Source of the DNA: Fibrobacter sp. UWR4 | Lineage (GTDB): Bacteria > Fibrobacterota > Fibrobacteria > Fibrobacterales > Fibrobacteraceae | Direction of reading: 5' to 3' | NCBI RefSeq assembly: GCF_003149045.1 | Contig: NZ_QGDU01000019.1 | Span: 1 to 64,000, forward strand | DNA length: 64,000 nt | Part shown: positions 37,329-45,811 of the stretch, one piece after another | Layout: each line of letters starts with the position of its first letter | Numbering within the stretch: the stretch's first letter is position 1 | Notes under the pieces: model-generated | Database searches by the model: none | What the model was told of the DNA's origin: nothing | Seen by the model: only the letters and a program-made list of their open reading frames with translations | Program-made: the position numbers and the translations under genes

Positions 37329-37444
37329 GTAATCGAGGTCCTAGACAAAACCTAATGCAAAGCAAGCACAAACGACCCACGCCCAATCGGGCGTGAGTTT
37401 CGCTATACTCTCTTGCATACTGAAATTGTCTAGGTTTCGATTAC
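37329..37444. repeat. 116-nt structured element with nested hairpins
   Basis: Outer arms 37329-37348 (GTAATCGAGGTCCTAGACAA) and 37426-37444 (TTGTCTAGGTTTCGATTAC) pair almost throughout. Inside is a 7-bp hairpin, CACGCCC (37378-37384) and GGGCGTG (37389-37395) with loop AATC. The element lies about 45-160 bases upstream of the acyltransferase ATG. It could be a leader RNA, a small RNA or the footprint of a mobile element. I see no coding potential. Confidence 0.6.
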
Positions 37445-37542
37445 AAGAATAGAGCAAATACTCTTAAAACGGGCGCACCATACCTTTCGGCATAGCGCTA
37501 TGTCTTTACAAGTATAGATTTTTTCGTATTTTGAAATATTGA

Positions 37543-37634
37543 ATTTCGCCAAAAGTCATTAAAAAGTAGAGTTTCGGCGAAAAACAGATGTACTTTTCGC
37601 CAAAAGTCATTAAAATGCAGAGTTTTGGCGAAAA
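37543..37634. repeat. two 51-bp-spaced copies of an inverted-repeat unit
   Basis: Unit 1 (about 37543-37583) and unit 2 (37594-37634) share TTTCGCCAAAAGTCATTAAA and a right arm ending GGCGAAAA. In unit 2 the arms TTTTCGCCAAAA (37594-37605) and TTTTGGCGAAAA (37623-37634) are perfect 12-bp complements. They lie just past the end of the DinJ-PIN-50-aa gene cluster. The rest of 37287-37690 holds no gene. Confidence 0.75.
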
Positions 37635-37690
37635 TCATATCATTTTCAAAGTGGATTCGCCTACAATTTCAAAAATTCCCAGTTAGGCTG

Positions 37691-37843
37691 CTATCCCCAA
37701 ATTTTTGAAATCTTTTTGATATTAGGCTGTTCCTGAGATTTCTTATTCAAAATTTTGGAAACGCTATCGTCAGTTACATCTTTATCATTACACCATTTTT
37801 CAACTTCTTCTAGAACCGAGTTCTGTTGTGCATTCTTTTTCAC
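37691..37843 (-). CDS. 50-aa protein coupled to the PIN toxin gene
   Basis: Small gene with a GTG start at 37843 overlapping the PIN-gene stop as GTGA. A good ribosome site (AAAGGAG) lies 7 bases upstream on the minus strand, inside the PIN coding region. The predicted product is charged and soluble (it opens VKKNAQQNSVLEEVEKWCND) and has an acidic middle and a basic end. I recognise no family. Coupling and spacing argue that it is real and belongs to the toxin-antitoxin operon, perhaps as an accessory or second antitoxin. Confidence 0.6.
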   Translation of the reverse strand: MKKNAQQNSVLEEVEKWCNDKDVTDDSVSKILNKKSQEQPNIKKISKIWG

Positions 37844-38259
37844 AGGTACTCCTTTGCAAGAATTTCTAAAAATTCCCGAGGTGTTACGGCGAACGGAACT
37901 CCAGGAAAATGTTTGGTATTCCCCGTTACAAGCGACGCATCCTTGTCACGGCAAGCAAGAGCAACATCATAGAACACAATGTCTTTTGGATCCGGAAGTA
38001 CAACACCACTTTGGGGCGCGTCAACGTTTATGCCACATTTCAGAAATTCCTGAATCAAGGTGTTTCGTTTTTCCTCATCCAAATTAAACTTCGGTCGGGA
38101 AAGTACTTCTTGATACTCGCGGACAATCGTTTCGTTGAATAAAGGAACGAAAAGTCCATCAAGAGCAAATTCTACAACTTTAGAAGGAATTGAAATTTCA
38201 GGATTTTTGGATAAGGCCGCAGAAACAATCACATTGGTATCAATGACTGCATACACCAT
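37840..38259 (-). CDS. PIN-domain toxin (TIGR00305-like)
   Basis: A 139-aa putative RNase toxin. PIN acidic residues: Asp in AVIDTNVIVSA, Glu in ETIVREYQEVL, and Asp in LPDPKDIVFYDVALA, followed by VTGNTKHFPG. It belongs to the PIN family of chromosomal toxin-antitoxin systems. It is preceded 12 bases upstream by a DinJ-type antitoxin, an uncommon partner for a PIN toxin, and followed by the coupled 50-aa gene. Confidence 0.85.
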   Translation of the reverse strand: MVYAVIDTNVIVSAALSKNPEISIPSKVVEFALDGLFVPLFNETIVREYQEVLSRPKFNLDEEKRNTLIQEFLKCGINVDAPQSGVVLPDPKDIVFYDVALACRDKDASLVTGNTKHFPGVPFAVTPREFLEILAKEYL

Positions 38260-38271
38260 GGGCGAACACCT

Positions 38272-38565
38272 CTACTTACCAGATCGATAAGCTGTAATTT
38301 CTGCCTCAATATCCTCTTCACTCATTCCTGCAACTCCGTTAGCTTCGGCTTGAGCCTGCAAGGCTCGCAAGGCAGCAATGCCCCTATTTGCGGAATAGGC
38401 AGCGCGGGGTTCACGGACTTCGAATGGGATAGCCTTTTCAGCCACAGCTCGCTTTAAGAAAACGCGGATTGCAGTGGGAAGGTCCATTCCCATCTTGTCA
38501 AAAAGATCGGCAGCCTCGTTCTTGAGGTCTTCATCCATACGAATCTGTAGCACAGTAGTTGCCAT
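38272..38565 (-). CDS. RelB/DinJ-family antitoxin
   Basis: A 97-aa antitoxin. The N-terminal ribbon-helix-helix (TTVLQIRMDEDLKNEAADLF, then MGMDLPTAIRVFLKRAV) is typical of DinJ; the C-terminal part is probably disordered until bound to the toxin and ends in MSEEDIEAEITAYRSGK. It should repress its own operon. A related antitoxin lies next door (38996-39256). Confidence 0.9.
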   Translation of the reverse strand: MATTVLQIRMDEDLKNEAADLFDKMGMDLPTAIRVFLKRAVAEKAIPFEVREPRAAYSANRGIAALRALQAQAEANGVAGMSEEDIEAEITAYRSGK

Positions 38566-38622
38566 AAACGCCTCGCATCACAAGTTCAATACATTACAAA
38601 AATATGCAAGGCGAGCGAAGCA

Positions 38623-38642
38623 CCCAAATGTGAACATTTGGG
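38623..38642. repeat. perfect 8-bp hairpin between two TA loci
   Basis: CCCAAATG, loop TGAA, CATTTGGG. It lacks a T run, so it is either a weak terminator of the YafQ operon or an operator upstream of the dinJ-PIN operon. Confidence 0.6.
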
Positions 38643-38717
38643 TATTTCCGAGCCGAAGCAATTTTATCAAAATATAATACAAACCATTACACAAGGCAAG
38701 GTTTGTATTTAACCTAT

Positions 38718-38996
38718 TCACTTTCCAAATAGGTCCGAATGAGAGCCGGTCGCGGTGGCGGAGAGTACCAACTGATTCTCAATGATTTGGTACATCAGAA
38801 GCCAATCTGGTTCTATATGGCATTCGCGAAAATCCTTTAAGGAACCTGTCAACTGATGGTCGCGATTTGACTCTGGTAGAGCTTCGCCAGCGGCCAATTT
38901 ATTCAGCACAGCCACCAACTTGCTCATATCCTTGCCACGCTTTTTCATCAGTTTGGCGTCATGTTTCATGCGGTTCGTATAGACGATGCTGTACAC
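38718..38996 (-). CDS. yafQ: YafQ-family mRNA interferase toxin
   Basis: A 92-aa RelE-superfamily ribosome-dependent endonuclease. The C-terminal half carries the expected residues (HQLTGSLKDFRECHIEPDWL, then LLMYQI). It starts with GTG at 38996, overlapping the antitoxin stop by one base (TAGTG), with GGAGG 5 bases before it, so translation is coupled. Confidence 0.9.
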   Translation of the reverse strand: MYSIVYTNRMKHDAKLMKKRGKDMSKLVAVLNKLAAGEALPESNRDHQLTGSLKDFRECHIEPDWLLMYQIIENQLVLSATATGSHSDLFGK

Positions 38997-39256
38997 TAAT
39001 CCTCCAGCATCGACGCGACGGCCTCCTCGGCGGTTGCGTACGGTCCATGAAGATTTTCACCATTTCGACTATCGGCAACAGCTCGTTCCAAGGAAAGGTC
39101 CGGCTTGTGGCGGACCTCAAACGGAATACCGTTGTACTCCACGGCAAACTTCAAGAAAACGCGGATAGCGGTAGACGTATCCATTCCCAGGGACTGGAAA
39201 AGCTTATCGGATTTCTCCTTCAATTCGTCATCCACACGTAATTGCAAAGTAGCCAT
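38996..39256 (-). CDS. dinJ: RelB/DinJ-family antitoxin (YafQ partner)
   Basis: An 86-aa ribbon-helix-helix antitoxin (MATLQLRVDDELKEKSDKLF, then LGMDTSTAIRVFLKFAV). The ATG at 39256 matches the conserved start; the frame runs 17 codons further without similarity. It is the usual partner of YafQ and is coupled to it. Confidence 0.9.
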   Translation of the reverse strand: MATLQLRVDDELKEKSDKLFQSLGMDTSTAIRVFLKFAVEYNGIPFEVRHKPDLSLERAVADSRNGENLHGPYATAEEAVASMLED

Positions 39257-39354
39257 AGAAGTATCCTTTATTTTCGTTCTACGGCCTAAAATTACATTAT
39301 TCGTCATTGCAAATCAATCCTTTGTCATCACAATTTATTACGCAACAAACAAAA

Positions 39355-39406
39355 AAGCCGTATTTTCATAAGGAGAGCATGAGCCTCGATATAAGAAATA
39401 CGGCTT
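39355..39406 (+). promoter_or_regulatory. leader hairpin 1 upstream of thrS
   Basis: Perfect 11-bp arms AAGCCGTATTT (39355-39365) and AAATACGGCTT (39396-39406). The ribosome site and start codon of a possible leader peptide sit in the loop, and the right arm lies inside that peptide's codons 6-9, so its translation would open the stem. Confidence 0.55.
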
Positions 39407-39444
39407 GTTACAGATTTAATCCCGTAACCATTGTCTGTCGATGA
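39379..39444 (+). CDS. possible 21-aa leader peptide of thrS
   Basis: ATG at 39379 is preceded by AAGGAG (39370-39375) and encodes 21 residues ending VTIVCR. It has only two Thr codons (ACG, ACC), so classical Thr attenuation is weakly supported. It could also be chance. Confidence 0.3.
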   Translation: MSLDIRNTACYRFNPVTIVCR

Positions 39445-39521
39445 ACAAAATACAAATATTAACTCGTAAAAAACGTTTTTTCCTCACCCTTTTCTCTCGT
39501 CTTTCGTCTATTTTCCATCTG

Positions 39522-39578
39522 GCACTCTCCGAGTGCATTTAGCTCGGCTCGGCCATGTCAAATGAGTAAACTCATTTG
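39522..39578 (+). promoter_or_regulatory. leader hairpins 2 and 3 upstream of thrS
   Basis: Hairpin 2: GCACTC (39522-39527), loop TCC, GAGTGC (39531-39536). Hairpin 3: CAAATGAG (39559-39566), loop TAAA, CTCATTTG (39571-39578). Both stems are perfect. They lie 94-150 bases before the thrS ATG and suggest control of thrS at RNA level. No T-box sequence is recognisable. Confidence 0.5.
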
Positions 39579-39671
39579 CCACGACGCTCTCCAAATTCTA
39601 TGTTTGGCCTCACCGCTAGATGTCGTATTTCTAGGGAACCGGGCAAGAACTGCCCAAAAAAGGAAATTATC

Positions 39672-41609
39672 ATGTCTCAAATCAACCTCACCATGCCCGA
39701 TGGCAGCGTACGTACCGTTGAATCTGGCACCACCGGCCTCGAAGTAGCAAAGAGCATTTCTGAAGGACTCGCACGCAAGGCTCTCGGCGTAAAGCTGGGC
39801 GACAAGGTCCTGGACCTCTCCCGCCCCCTGACCGAAGACGGCGCTTTCAAGATCATCACTCCGAACAATGACGATCCGGATTGCTTGATGCTGCTCCGCC
39901 ACTCCTGCAGCCACGTGATGGCAGAAGCTATCTGCGACCTCTTCCCGGGCACCAAGCTGGCTTACGGGCCCGCAGTCGAAAAGGGTTTCTACTACGATTT
40001 GATGACACCGACCCCGCTTCAGCAGTCCGATTTCGAAAAGATCGAAAAGCGCATGAAGGAAATCATCAAGGAAGACCGCCCCTTCACTCGCGTGGTTGTT
40101 TCCGGTGAAGAAGGCCTAAAGCGCACCGCTGGCGACAAGTACAAGACCGACAACGCCGAACGCGCTCTGGCTCGCGAAGGCGCCGACGGCACCCTGAGTT
40201 TCTATGCAAACGGCGAACCGGGCAAGAACTGGGAAGACCTCTGTGCAGGTCCTCACGTTCCCAGCACTGGCAAGCTGAAGTCCTTCAAGTTGCTCTCCCT
40301 CGCAGGTGCATACTGGCACGGCGACCAGAACAGCGACCAGCTGACCCGCGTGTACGGCACCTGCTTTGCCGACAAGGAAGGTCTGGAAACTTATTTGAAG
40401 TTCCTTGAAGAAGCTGAAAAGCGCGATCACCGCCGCATCGGTAAGGAAATGGATCTGTACCACATCGAAGACCATTCTCCTGGCATGGTGTTCTGGCACC
40501 CCAACGGCACCAAGATGGTGAACGCCCTCAAGGACTACATCCGTGGTAAGATCGACCGTCGCGGTTACCTGGAAGTGATTACTCCGGAAATCGTGAACAA
40601 GACTTTGTGGATCAAGTCCGGCCACGCCGACAAGTACAACGAAAACATGTTCAAGACCATGGCTGGCGACGTTGAAATGGCAGTGAAGCCCATGAACTGT
40701 CCCTGCCACATTCAGATCTTCAACACCGGCCTCCGTAGCTGGCGTGATCTCCCCATGCGTCTTGCTGAATTCGGTAAGTGCCACCGTTACGAACCTGCCG
40801 GTACCATGCACGGTTTGATGCGTGTCCGCGGCTTCGTTCAGGATGACGCTCACATCTTCTGTACCGAAGAACAGATCGCTTCCGAAGTGGCTGACTTCTG
40901 CGCTCTCGTGAAGGAAATCTATCACGACTTCGGTTTCGATTCCATCGTGGTGAAGTTCTCTACCCGTCCGGAACGCCGCGTGGGTTCTGACGAACTTTGG
41001 GACAAGGCTGAAGCCGCTCTCGAAGAAGCTACAAAGCTTGCTGGCCTCGACTACATCTTGAACCCGGGCGAAGGCGCCTTCTACGGCCCGAAGCTTGAAT
41101 TCACCCTGAAGGATTCCCTCGGCCGTGATTGGCAGTGCGGTACCATCCAGGTGGACTTCAACCTGCCCCAGCGCCTTGGTGCTGAATATGTGGGTAAGGA
41201 CAACCAGAAGCACATCCCCGTTATGCTGCACCGCGCAGCCGTGGGTTCCATCGAACGATTCCTCGGTATTCTTATTGAAGAATTCATGGGCGATTTCCCG
41301 CTGTGGCTCGCTCCGGTCCAGGCACGCGTCCTCCCCATTTCCGAAAAGTTCGCTGAATACGCCCACAAGGTGGAACGCGAACTGGTGAACGCCGGCGTCC
41401 GCTGCGACATCGACGAATCCAACGAAAAGCTTGGCTACAAGTTCCGTCAGTGCGAACTCCAGAAGATCCCGTACAAGATCATCGTTGGCGAGAAGGAAAT
41501 GAACGAAGGACTTGTCTCTATCAACAAGAGAAAGGAAGGTGATAAGGGCTCTATGACCGTCGCCGACTTCCTCAAAATGACCGCAGACGACCGCAAGGTT
41601 GTTCGCTAA
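39672..41609 (+). CDS. thrS: threonyl-tRNA synthetase
   Basis: Class II synthetase charging tRNA(Thr), 645 aa. In order: TGS domain (MSQINLTMPDGSVRTVESG), the editing/SAD domain with HSCSHVMAEAI, the class II core with the zinc-binding MNCPCHIQIF and AAVGSIERFLGILIEE (motif 3), and the anticodon-binding domain at the end (APVQARVLPISEKF). Start ATG 39672 by family alignment and AGGAAA upstream. infC, rpmI and rplT, often next to thrS elsewhere, are absent here. Confidence 0.97.
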   Translation: MSQINLTMPDGSVRTVESGTTGLEVAKSISEGLARKALGVKLGDKVLDLSRPLTEDGAFKIITPNNDDPDCLMLLRHSCSHVMAEAICDLFPGTKLAYGPAVEKGFYYDLMTPTPLQQSDFEKIEKRMKEIIKEDRPFTRVVVSGEEGLKRTAGDKYKTDNAERALAREGADGTLSFYANGEPGKNWEDLCAGPHVPSTGKLKSFKLLSLAGAYWHGDQNSDQLTRVYGTCFADKEGLETYLKFLEEAEKRDHRRIGKEMDLYHIEDHSPGMVFWHPNGTKMVNALKDYIRGKIDRRGYLEVITPEIVNKTLWIKSGHADKYNENMFKTMAGDVEMAVKPMNCPCHIQIFNTGLRSWRDLPMRLAEFGKCHRYEPAGTMHGLMRVRGFVQDDAHIFCTEEQIASEVADFCALVKEIYHDFGFDSIVVKFSTRPERRVGSDELWDKAEAALEEATKLAGLDYILNPGEGAFYGPKLEFTLKDSLGRDWQCGTIQVDFNLPQRLGAEYVGKDNQKHIPVMLHRAAVGSIERFLGILIEEFMGDFPLWLAPVQARVLPISEKFAEYAHKVERELVNAGVRCDIDESNEKLGYKFRQCELQKIPYKIIVGEKEMNEGLVSINKRKEGDKGSMTVADFLKMTADDRKVVR

Positions 41610-41617
41610 TAACCATA

Positions 41618-41645
41618 CGTCATGCCGACGAAAGTCGGCATCAGC
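41618..41645. repeat. dispersed palindromic element
   Basis: CGTCATGCCGAC and GTCGGCATCAGC arms, 9 bases after thrS. A related degenerate stem (ATTCTAAC / GTCAGAAT) follows at 41649-41672. Confidence 0.8.
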
Positions 41646-41676
41646 AGATTCTAACTTGCGTCAGAATGACGTATAG

Positions 41677-41709
41677 AAAAAGGCAGACTCGAAAGAGCCT
41701 GCCTTTTTT
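41677..41709. terminator. bidirectional terminator
   Basis: AAAAAGGCAGACTC (41677-41690), loop GAAA, GAGCCTGCCTTTTTT (41695-41709); the stem has one mismatch. Shared by thrS and the convergent kinase gene. Confidence 0.85.
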
Positions 41710-41737
41710 ACGTTTATTCTAAATACAAATTTAGACC

Positions 41738-44476
41738 CTAACGTTTCTTTGTCAAACGCACCATGGTTTCAAGTACAGCACGAACATCCATCGGCTTGGC
41801 CAAATGATCATTCATGCCAGCGTCAAGACAAGCCTGTGCATCCTCTGCAAAGGCATTAGCGGTCATCGCCACGATAGGCACGGTCTTCGCATCAGCACGC
41901 CCCAACTTACGGATTCTGCGGGTAGCTTCAAGGCCATCCATCCTCGGCATCTGCATATCCATCAGAATAAACTGATAGTATCCTTCCGGCATTCTTGAAA
42001 ACTTATCCACAGCCTCCACGCCATTTTCAGCACGTTCAACAATCATACCAAAATCAGCAAGAAGCTCATCGGCGATTTCGTAATTCAAGTCATTGTCTTC
42101 AGCAACAAGAACCCTCAAATTTTCGACAGTCTTTACGTCCAGAGGTTCCTCGGTTTCGTCAGTTTCCGCCGCTCCATTGACAATTTCCACAGGGATAGAA
42201 ACAATAAAGGTCGTCCCCGCATTCAAGCGGCTTTCAACTTCAATTTTTCCCTTCATCTGGTCCACCAACTGCTTTACAATTGCAAGACCAAGACCTGTCC
42301 CCTGAATCTTATTCACACGGGTGTCAATTCCCCGCGAGAATTCGGTATACATGACCTTCATCAATTCTTCACTCATGCCGATACCAGTATCGCTTACGCG
42401 TGTATTCAGGCTCACCTTTCCCTCAGAAAGTTTTTCCTGCCATACAAAGAAATTTACTCGGCCACCGACAGGGGTATACTTAATCGCATTGGAAAGAAGG
42501 TTTCCAAGAATCTGGCTCAGACGAAGTCCATCCACCTTCACATAGGGATACAGGATTTGTCCCTTCTCGAAGGAATAGTCCACCGGTTTTGTATCCAAAA
42601 GCCCCCTTACGGAAAGGTCAATGGAATCCAGAAGGGTGTAAAGGTTTTCCTCTTCAGGGCGGACCTGCAACTTGCCAGCCTCAATTGCGGAAATATCCAG
42701 GACATCGTTAATCAATTTTTGCAGGTGGACGGATTCCACGCTGATCTTTTCCAGACAATCAAGAATCTTGCCGGGTGTCTGCCCCCTGCGTTGTGCGATT
42801 TCCGTCATTCCCACAATAATGTTCATGGGCGTGCGGATATCATGAGACATTCTAGACAAGAAATCAGACTTTGCCTTTTGTGCGGCGACTGCGGCCCGTT
42901 CCATCTTGACGCTTTTCAGCAGGAGAACGACAGCCACCACAATAACCAGGAGCAAAATTCCTATAGATAAGAAGGCGTGATCCTGCAAAATATTTGCAAA
43001 GGAAACTTTTGAATCCGTCATGGAATTTGCAAACACATAAGATTCAATGGACGCATCGGAAACAAAACTTTTCGCCTTGTTAATAATGGAAAGAAGAGGC
43101 GAATTCTCTCGATTCATCACAAAGGCAACATCCATGCTCACGCCGGTAGCGACAGCAGACAAACCATGATTCAGGAAGGTTCTATAGTGCCGACTCATTC
43201 GATGACTATTGATCAGGAAAACATCCGCACGTTTATCCCGAACTGCCTTTAGGCATTCATCCACATTATTAAACGGCACGACCTTCCAATGAGGGAAACG
43301 ATCCTTCAGAAGTTCACCATAGCTGATATTCCCCTGGTTGAAAGCAACCCTTACGGAATCCTTGATCGTGAACTTGTCGTAATCCGCTTGACGGAGCACC
43401 GCAAACATTTCTGCGTCAAGGATTTTGTTGGAAATCAACAGATTCTGTTTCTCAATTTCATACAAGCTCATGGTCAAGGGGAATACACAATCAAGCTTCC
43501 CCTGCTTCAGGTCATTGACAGCTTCTCCGATATCCGAATACGGAACCGTTTCGAACCATACATTTGCATCACGGAAACAATCTCTCACATTCGTAAGGAA
43601 ATCGCCCAGGACACCATTCGCACGGCCGGTCTTGGGATCCGTAGCGGAATAGGGCAAGAAATTTTCCTTATAGCCCACTCTAATCCGCTCGTGTTTTTCG
43701 AGCCATTTCTTTTCGGAATCGCTCAGGAATGTCATGGAATTCGCGTTACTAAAATACCGCTCATAAAGTTGTTGCAGGTAGTAACGATTTTCTGCCGAAA
43801 TAATATCCATTGCGGAATCAAGGCTGAACAACAAATCCGGGCGTTTCTTGTTCACGGCAAAGTAAGTCTTGGAAAAACCAATCTTCTTTATGGGAACAAT
43901 TTTGTACAGGCGCCCCAAGGATTCCATTCCCACAAAGACATCAAAGGCACCATGATTCAGCAATTCCGCATTGAGGCTTTCGCTAACGATGGATTCCTGA
44001 ATCTTGATTTCCAAATTATTTTTCGACGCCCAGTTTTCCAGAATGCTTTTCTGAACACTGCCCTTATTTACGGCGAACTTTCGTCCCGGAGAGGAAAGGA
44101 ACTTGTCCGGAGAGGAAAGCAAGCGGCCTTCACGCACAAAAGCATGGTACTCTTCCTCCCCCATAGGCAAGGCGGAGTAAAGAATCTTGTCCACGCGGTC
44201 TTCCGTATAGGACACATCCGCAAGAAGATCGATTTCGCCATCCAGAAGCATATTGAACAAGTTGGGCCAGGAATCTTCCACATACTCATAGGTCCAGCCT
44301 GTATAGGCCGCAATCTTCTGCTGGAATTCATATCCGTAGCCGGATCGGCGCTCCCTGTTCTTGACATTATACGGACCATCAAACCATCCCACGCGAACAA
44401 CCTGGGATTCCTCCGCTGCAAAGGCAGAAACGACATAAAAGGCCAAAAAGGCCACAAAACACAACAATCTCTTCAT
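41738..44476 (-). CDS. BvgS-like hybrid histidine kinase with two solute-binding domains
   Basis: A 912-aa membrane sensor. Signal peptide ([20 protein letters not shown]), two periplasmic SBP_bac_3-type domains (about 27-250 and 260-490), a transmembrane helix near 500-525, HisKA with H545 ([12 protein letters not shown]), HATPase ([31 protein letters not shown]), then a receiver with D840 ([11 protein letters not shown]) and the Lys-region Thr in VAMTANAF. No Hpt domain, so phosphate probably goes to a partner elsewhere. ATG 44476 is chosen for the signal peptide. It lies 70 bases downstream of a lipoprotein gene. Confidence 0.93.
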   Translation of the reverse strand: MKRLLCFVAFLAFYVVSAFAAEESQVVRVGWFDGPYNVKNRERRSGYGYEFQQKIAAYTGWTYEYVEDSWPNLFNMLLDGEIDLLADVSYTEDRVDKILYSALPMGEEEYHAFVREGRLLSSPDKFLSSPGRKFAVNKGSVQKSILENWASKNNLEIKIQESIVSESLNAELLNHGAFDVFVGMESLGRLYKIVPIKKIGFSKTYFAVNKKRPDLLFSLDSAMDIISAENRYYLQQLYERYFSNANSMTFLSDSEKKWLEKHERIRVGYKENFLPYSATDPKTGRANGVLGDFLTNVRDCFRDANVWFETVPYSDIGEAVNDLKQGKLDCVFPLTMSLYEIEKQNLLISNKILDAEMFAVLRQADYDKFTIKDSVRVAFNQGNISYGELLKDRFPHWKVVPFNNVDECLKAVRDKRADVFLINSHRMSRHYRTFLNHGLSAVATGVSMDVAFVMNRENSPLLSIINKAKSFVSDASIESYVFANSMTDSKVSFANILQDHAFLSIGILLLVIVVAVVLLLKSVKMERAAVAAQKAKSDFLSRMSHDIRTPMNIIVGMTEIAQRRGQTPGKILDCLEKISVESVHLQKLINDVLDISAIEAGKLQVRPEEENLYTLLDSIDLSVRGLLDTKPVDYSFEKGQILYPYVKVDGLRLSQILGNLLSNAIKYTPVGGRVNFFVWQEKLSEGKVSLNTRVSDTGIGMSEELMKVMYTEFSRGIDTRVNKIQGTGLGLAIVKQLVDQMKGKIEVESRLNAGTTFIVSIPVEIVNGAAETDETEEPLDVKTVENLRVLVAEDNDLNYEIADELLADFGMIVERAENGVEAVDKFSRMPEGYYQFILMDMQMPRMDGLEATRRIRKLGRADAKTVPIVAMTANAFAEDAQACLDAGMNDHLAKPMDVRAVLETMVRLTKKR

Positions 44477-44488
44477 TCCGTAAATAAA

Positions 44489-44522
44489 TATAAGCAAACG
44501 TTGTACAAAACGTTTGCTTATA
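44489..44522 (-). promoter_or_regulatory. 14-bp perfect inverted repeat before the kinase gene
   Basis: TATAAGCAAACGTT (44489-44502) and AACGTTTGCTTATA (44509-44522), loop GTACAA. It ends 12 bases before the kinase ATG on the minus strand and follows the lipoprotein stop. It may be an attenuating terminator between the genes or an operator. Confidence 0.7.
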
Positions 44523-44546
44523 AAGGGGAAAATCTAGGGGAAATGA

Positions 44547-45803
44547 TTACAAATCGTCTTCGTTCACACCATAGAACTTAATGTCGTCAATCCAGATTTC
44601 GGTATCGAAATAGGCGGGAACCGCAATATTTGTCACCTGCTTGCGGACGCCATCCCAACCCACGTTACCGTAGGTACTGTCCCCCACCATAAAGTCGGAA
44701 GGCTTCACCACCACACGTTCCCATTCATCGGAACCGTTAAGGGTATCCAGGAAGACCGCCTTGCCGGAGGAACCACTCACGATGGTTTCCAGATTGAAGG
44801 AATAGGAACCTGTACCACGGACATAGTATTCCACAGAATCGAGGCCGCTGAAATCACAAGGTTTCGTACTGGAACACATCCACAGGCCCATAAAGGACCA
44901 ATGTCCAGTTTTTCCAGAAGTAGTCCAGTGGTAGGCCTTACCTTCACGGCCAGCGCCTGCATCCACAATCGCCAGGGCAGCGCTGTCTTCTACGGGATTC
45001 ATGACCACGGTCGTATCCGTAGGTTTCAGGTAAAGTTCGCTAAGTTCCCCCGCGAACACGATATTGGACTTCAGGCCGTTTTCAAAATCCAGAACGTCCA
45101 AATAATCCGGAAGGGAAGAACTGGATTCAGGTTCTTCGGAGCTGGAGGATTCCGGAGCGGAAGAACTGGAGGATTTTTCTACGACAGACTTCACAGTCAC
45201 CACGTCATCGCTTACGGAATCGGCAACCAGCATCTGGATGCGATAATCCGCAGGTGCCAGGCCCTCGATTTCGTAATTGCCATCCTTATCCGTTTTTACC
45301 ACACGATCCGTACCGTAAATTCGAACCCAGGCGAATTCCTCACCTTCGGGCAGATTCACCTTTCCCGCCATGACGCCCAGACGATTGAGAGTCAGCTCCG
45401 CAGAATCGCCCTTCTGGATATTGGACGCAACGAGTTCCACAAAGGCGCCGCGATTGCCATCCATAACTTCCAGCGTCAGGGAGTCTTCAAACAGTTCGTC
45501 AATATGGATAAAACCTGCGGAATCCGAGGTAAGTTCCTGGGCAACAAGCTTCACCTTCTGGCCAACCGATTTTTCAAGAGCGCCAAGATCGGGCAAGTAG
45601 CCAGCCACACGCAAAACTGCGGAAGCGTTTACCACAGGAGAGCCACCTTCGTCCACCACCTGGATGATATAGGCATTTTCCGTTTCCACGGTGCTGACGC
45701 CTGCCGTTTCCGTTTCGGAACAGGCAGATAGTCCAGCAGCCAACAGAGCTGTGGACGACACCCATGCCACGCCGCTCAAAAGCTTTAAATGTTTAAAAAA
45801 CAT
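44547..45803 (-). CDS. lipoprotein with carboxypeptidase-regulatory-like and CBM-like domains
   Basis: A 418-aa lipoprotein. Lipobox LSAC after MFFKHLKLLSGVAWVSSTAL; a beta domain at about 35-140; a carboxypeptidase-regulatory-like domain (VMAGKVNLPEGEEFAWVRIY, then DGNYEIEGLAPADYRI); a Ser-rich linker (KSSSSSAPESSSSEEPESSS); and a C-terminal beta-sandwich (GKAYHWTTSGKTGHWSFMGL, EIWIDDIKFYG) like carbohydrate-binding or CIA30-type modules. The ATG at 45803 has GAGGTG upstream and lies 9 bases after the TIGR02147 stop: one operon. Confidence 0.82.
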   Translation of the reverse strand: MFFKHLKLLSGVAWVSSTALLAAGLSACSETETAGVSTVETENAYIIQVVDEGGSPVVNASAVLRVAGYLPDLGALEKSVGQKVKLVAQELTSDSAGFIHIDELFEDSLTLEVMDGNRGAFVELVASNIQKGDSAELTLNRLGVMAGKVNLPEGEEFAWVRIYGTDRVVKTDKDGNYEIEGLAPADYRIQMLVADSVSDDVVTVKSVVEKSSSSSAPESSSSEEPESSSSLPDYLDVLDFENGLKSNIVFAGELSELYLKPTDTTVVMNPVEDSAALAIVDAGAGREGKAYHWTTSGKTGHWSFMGLWMCSSTKPCDFSGLDSVEYYVRGTGSYSFNLETIVSGSSGKAVFLDTLNGSDEWERVVVKPSDFMVGDSTYGNVGWDGVRKQVTNIAVPAYFDTEIWIDDIKFYGVNEDDL

Positions 45804-45811
45804 TCCACACC

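Noticed and set aside
37329-37634. CRISPR array
   Set aside because: Only two repeat units with a 9-11 base gap, internal inverted symmetry and no cas genes in the window; it is not an array.
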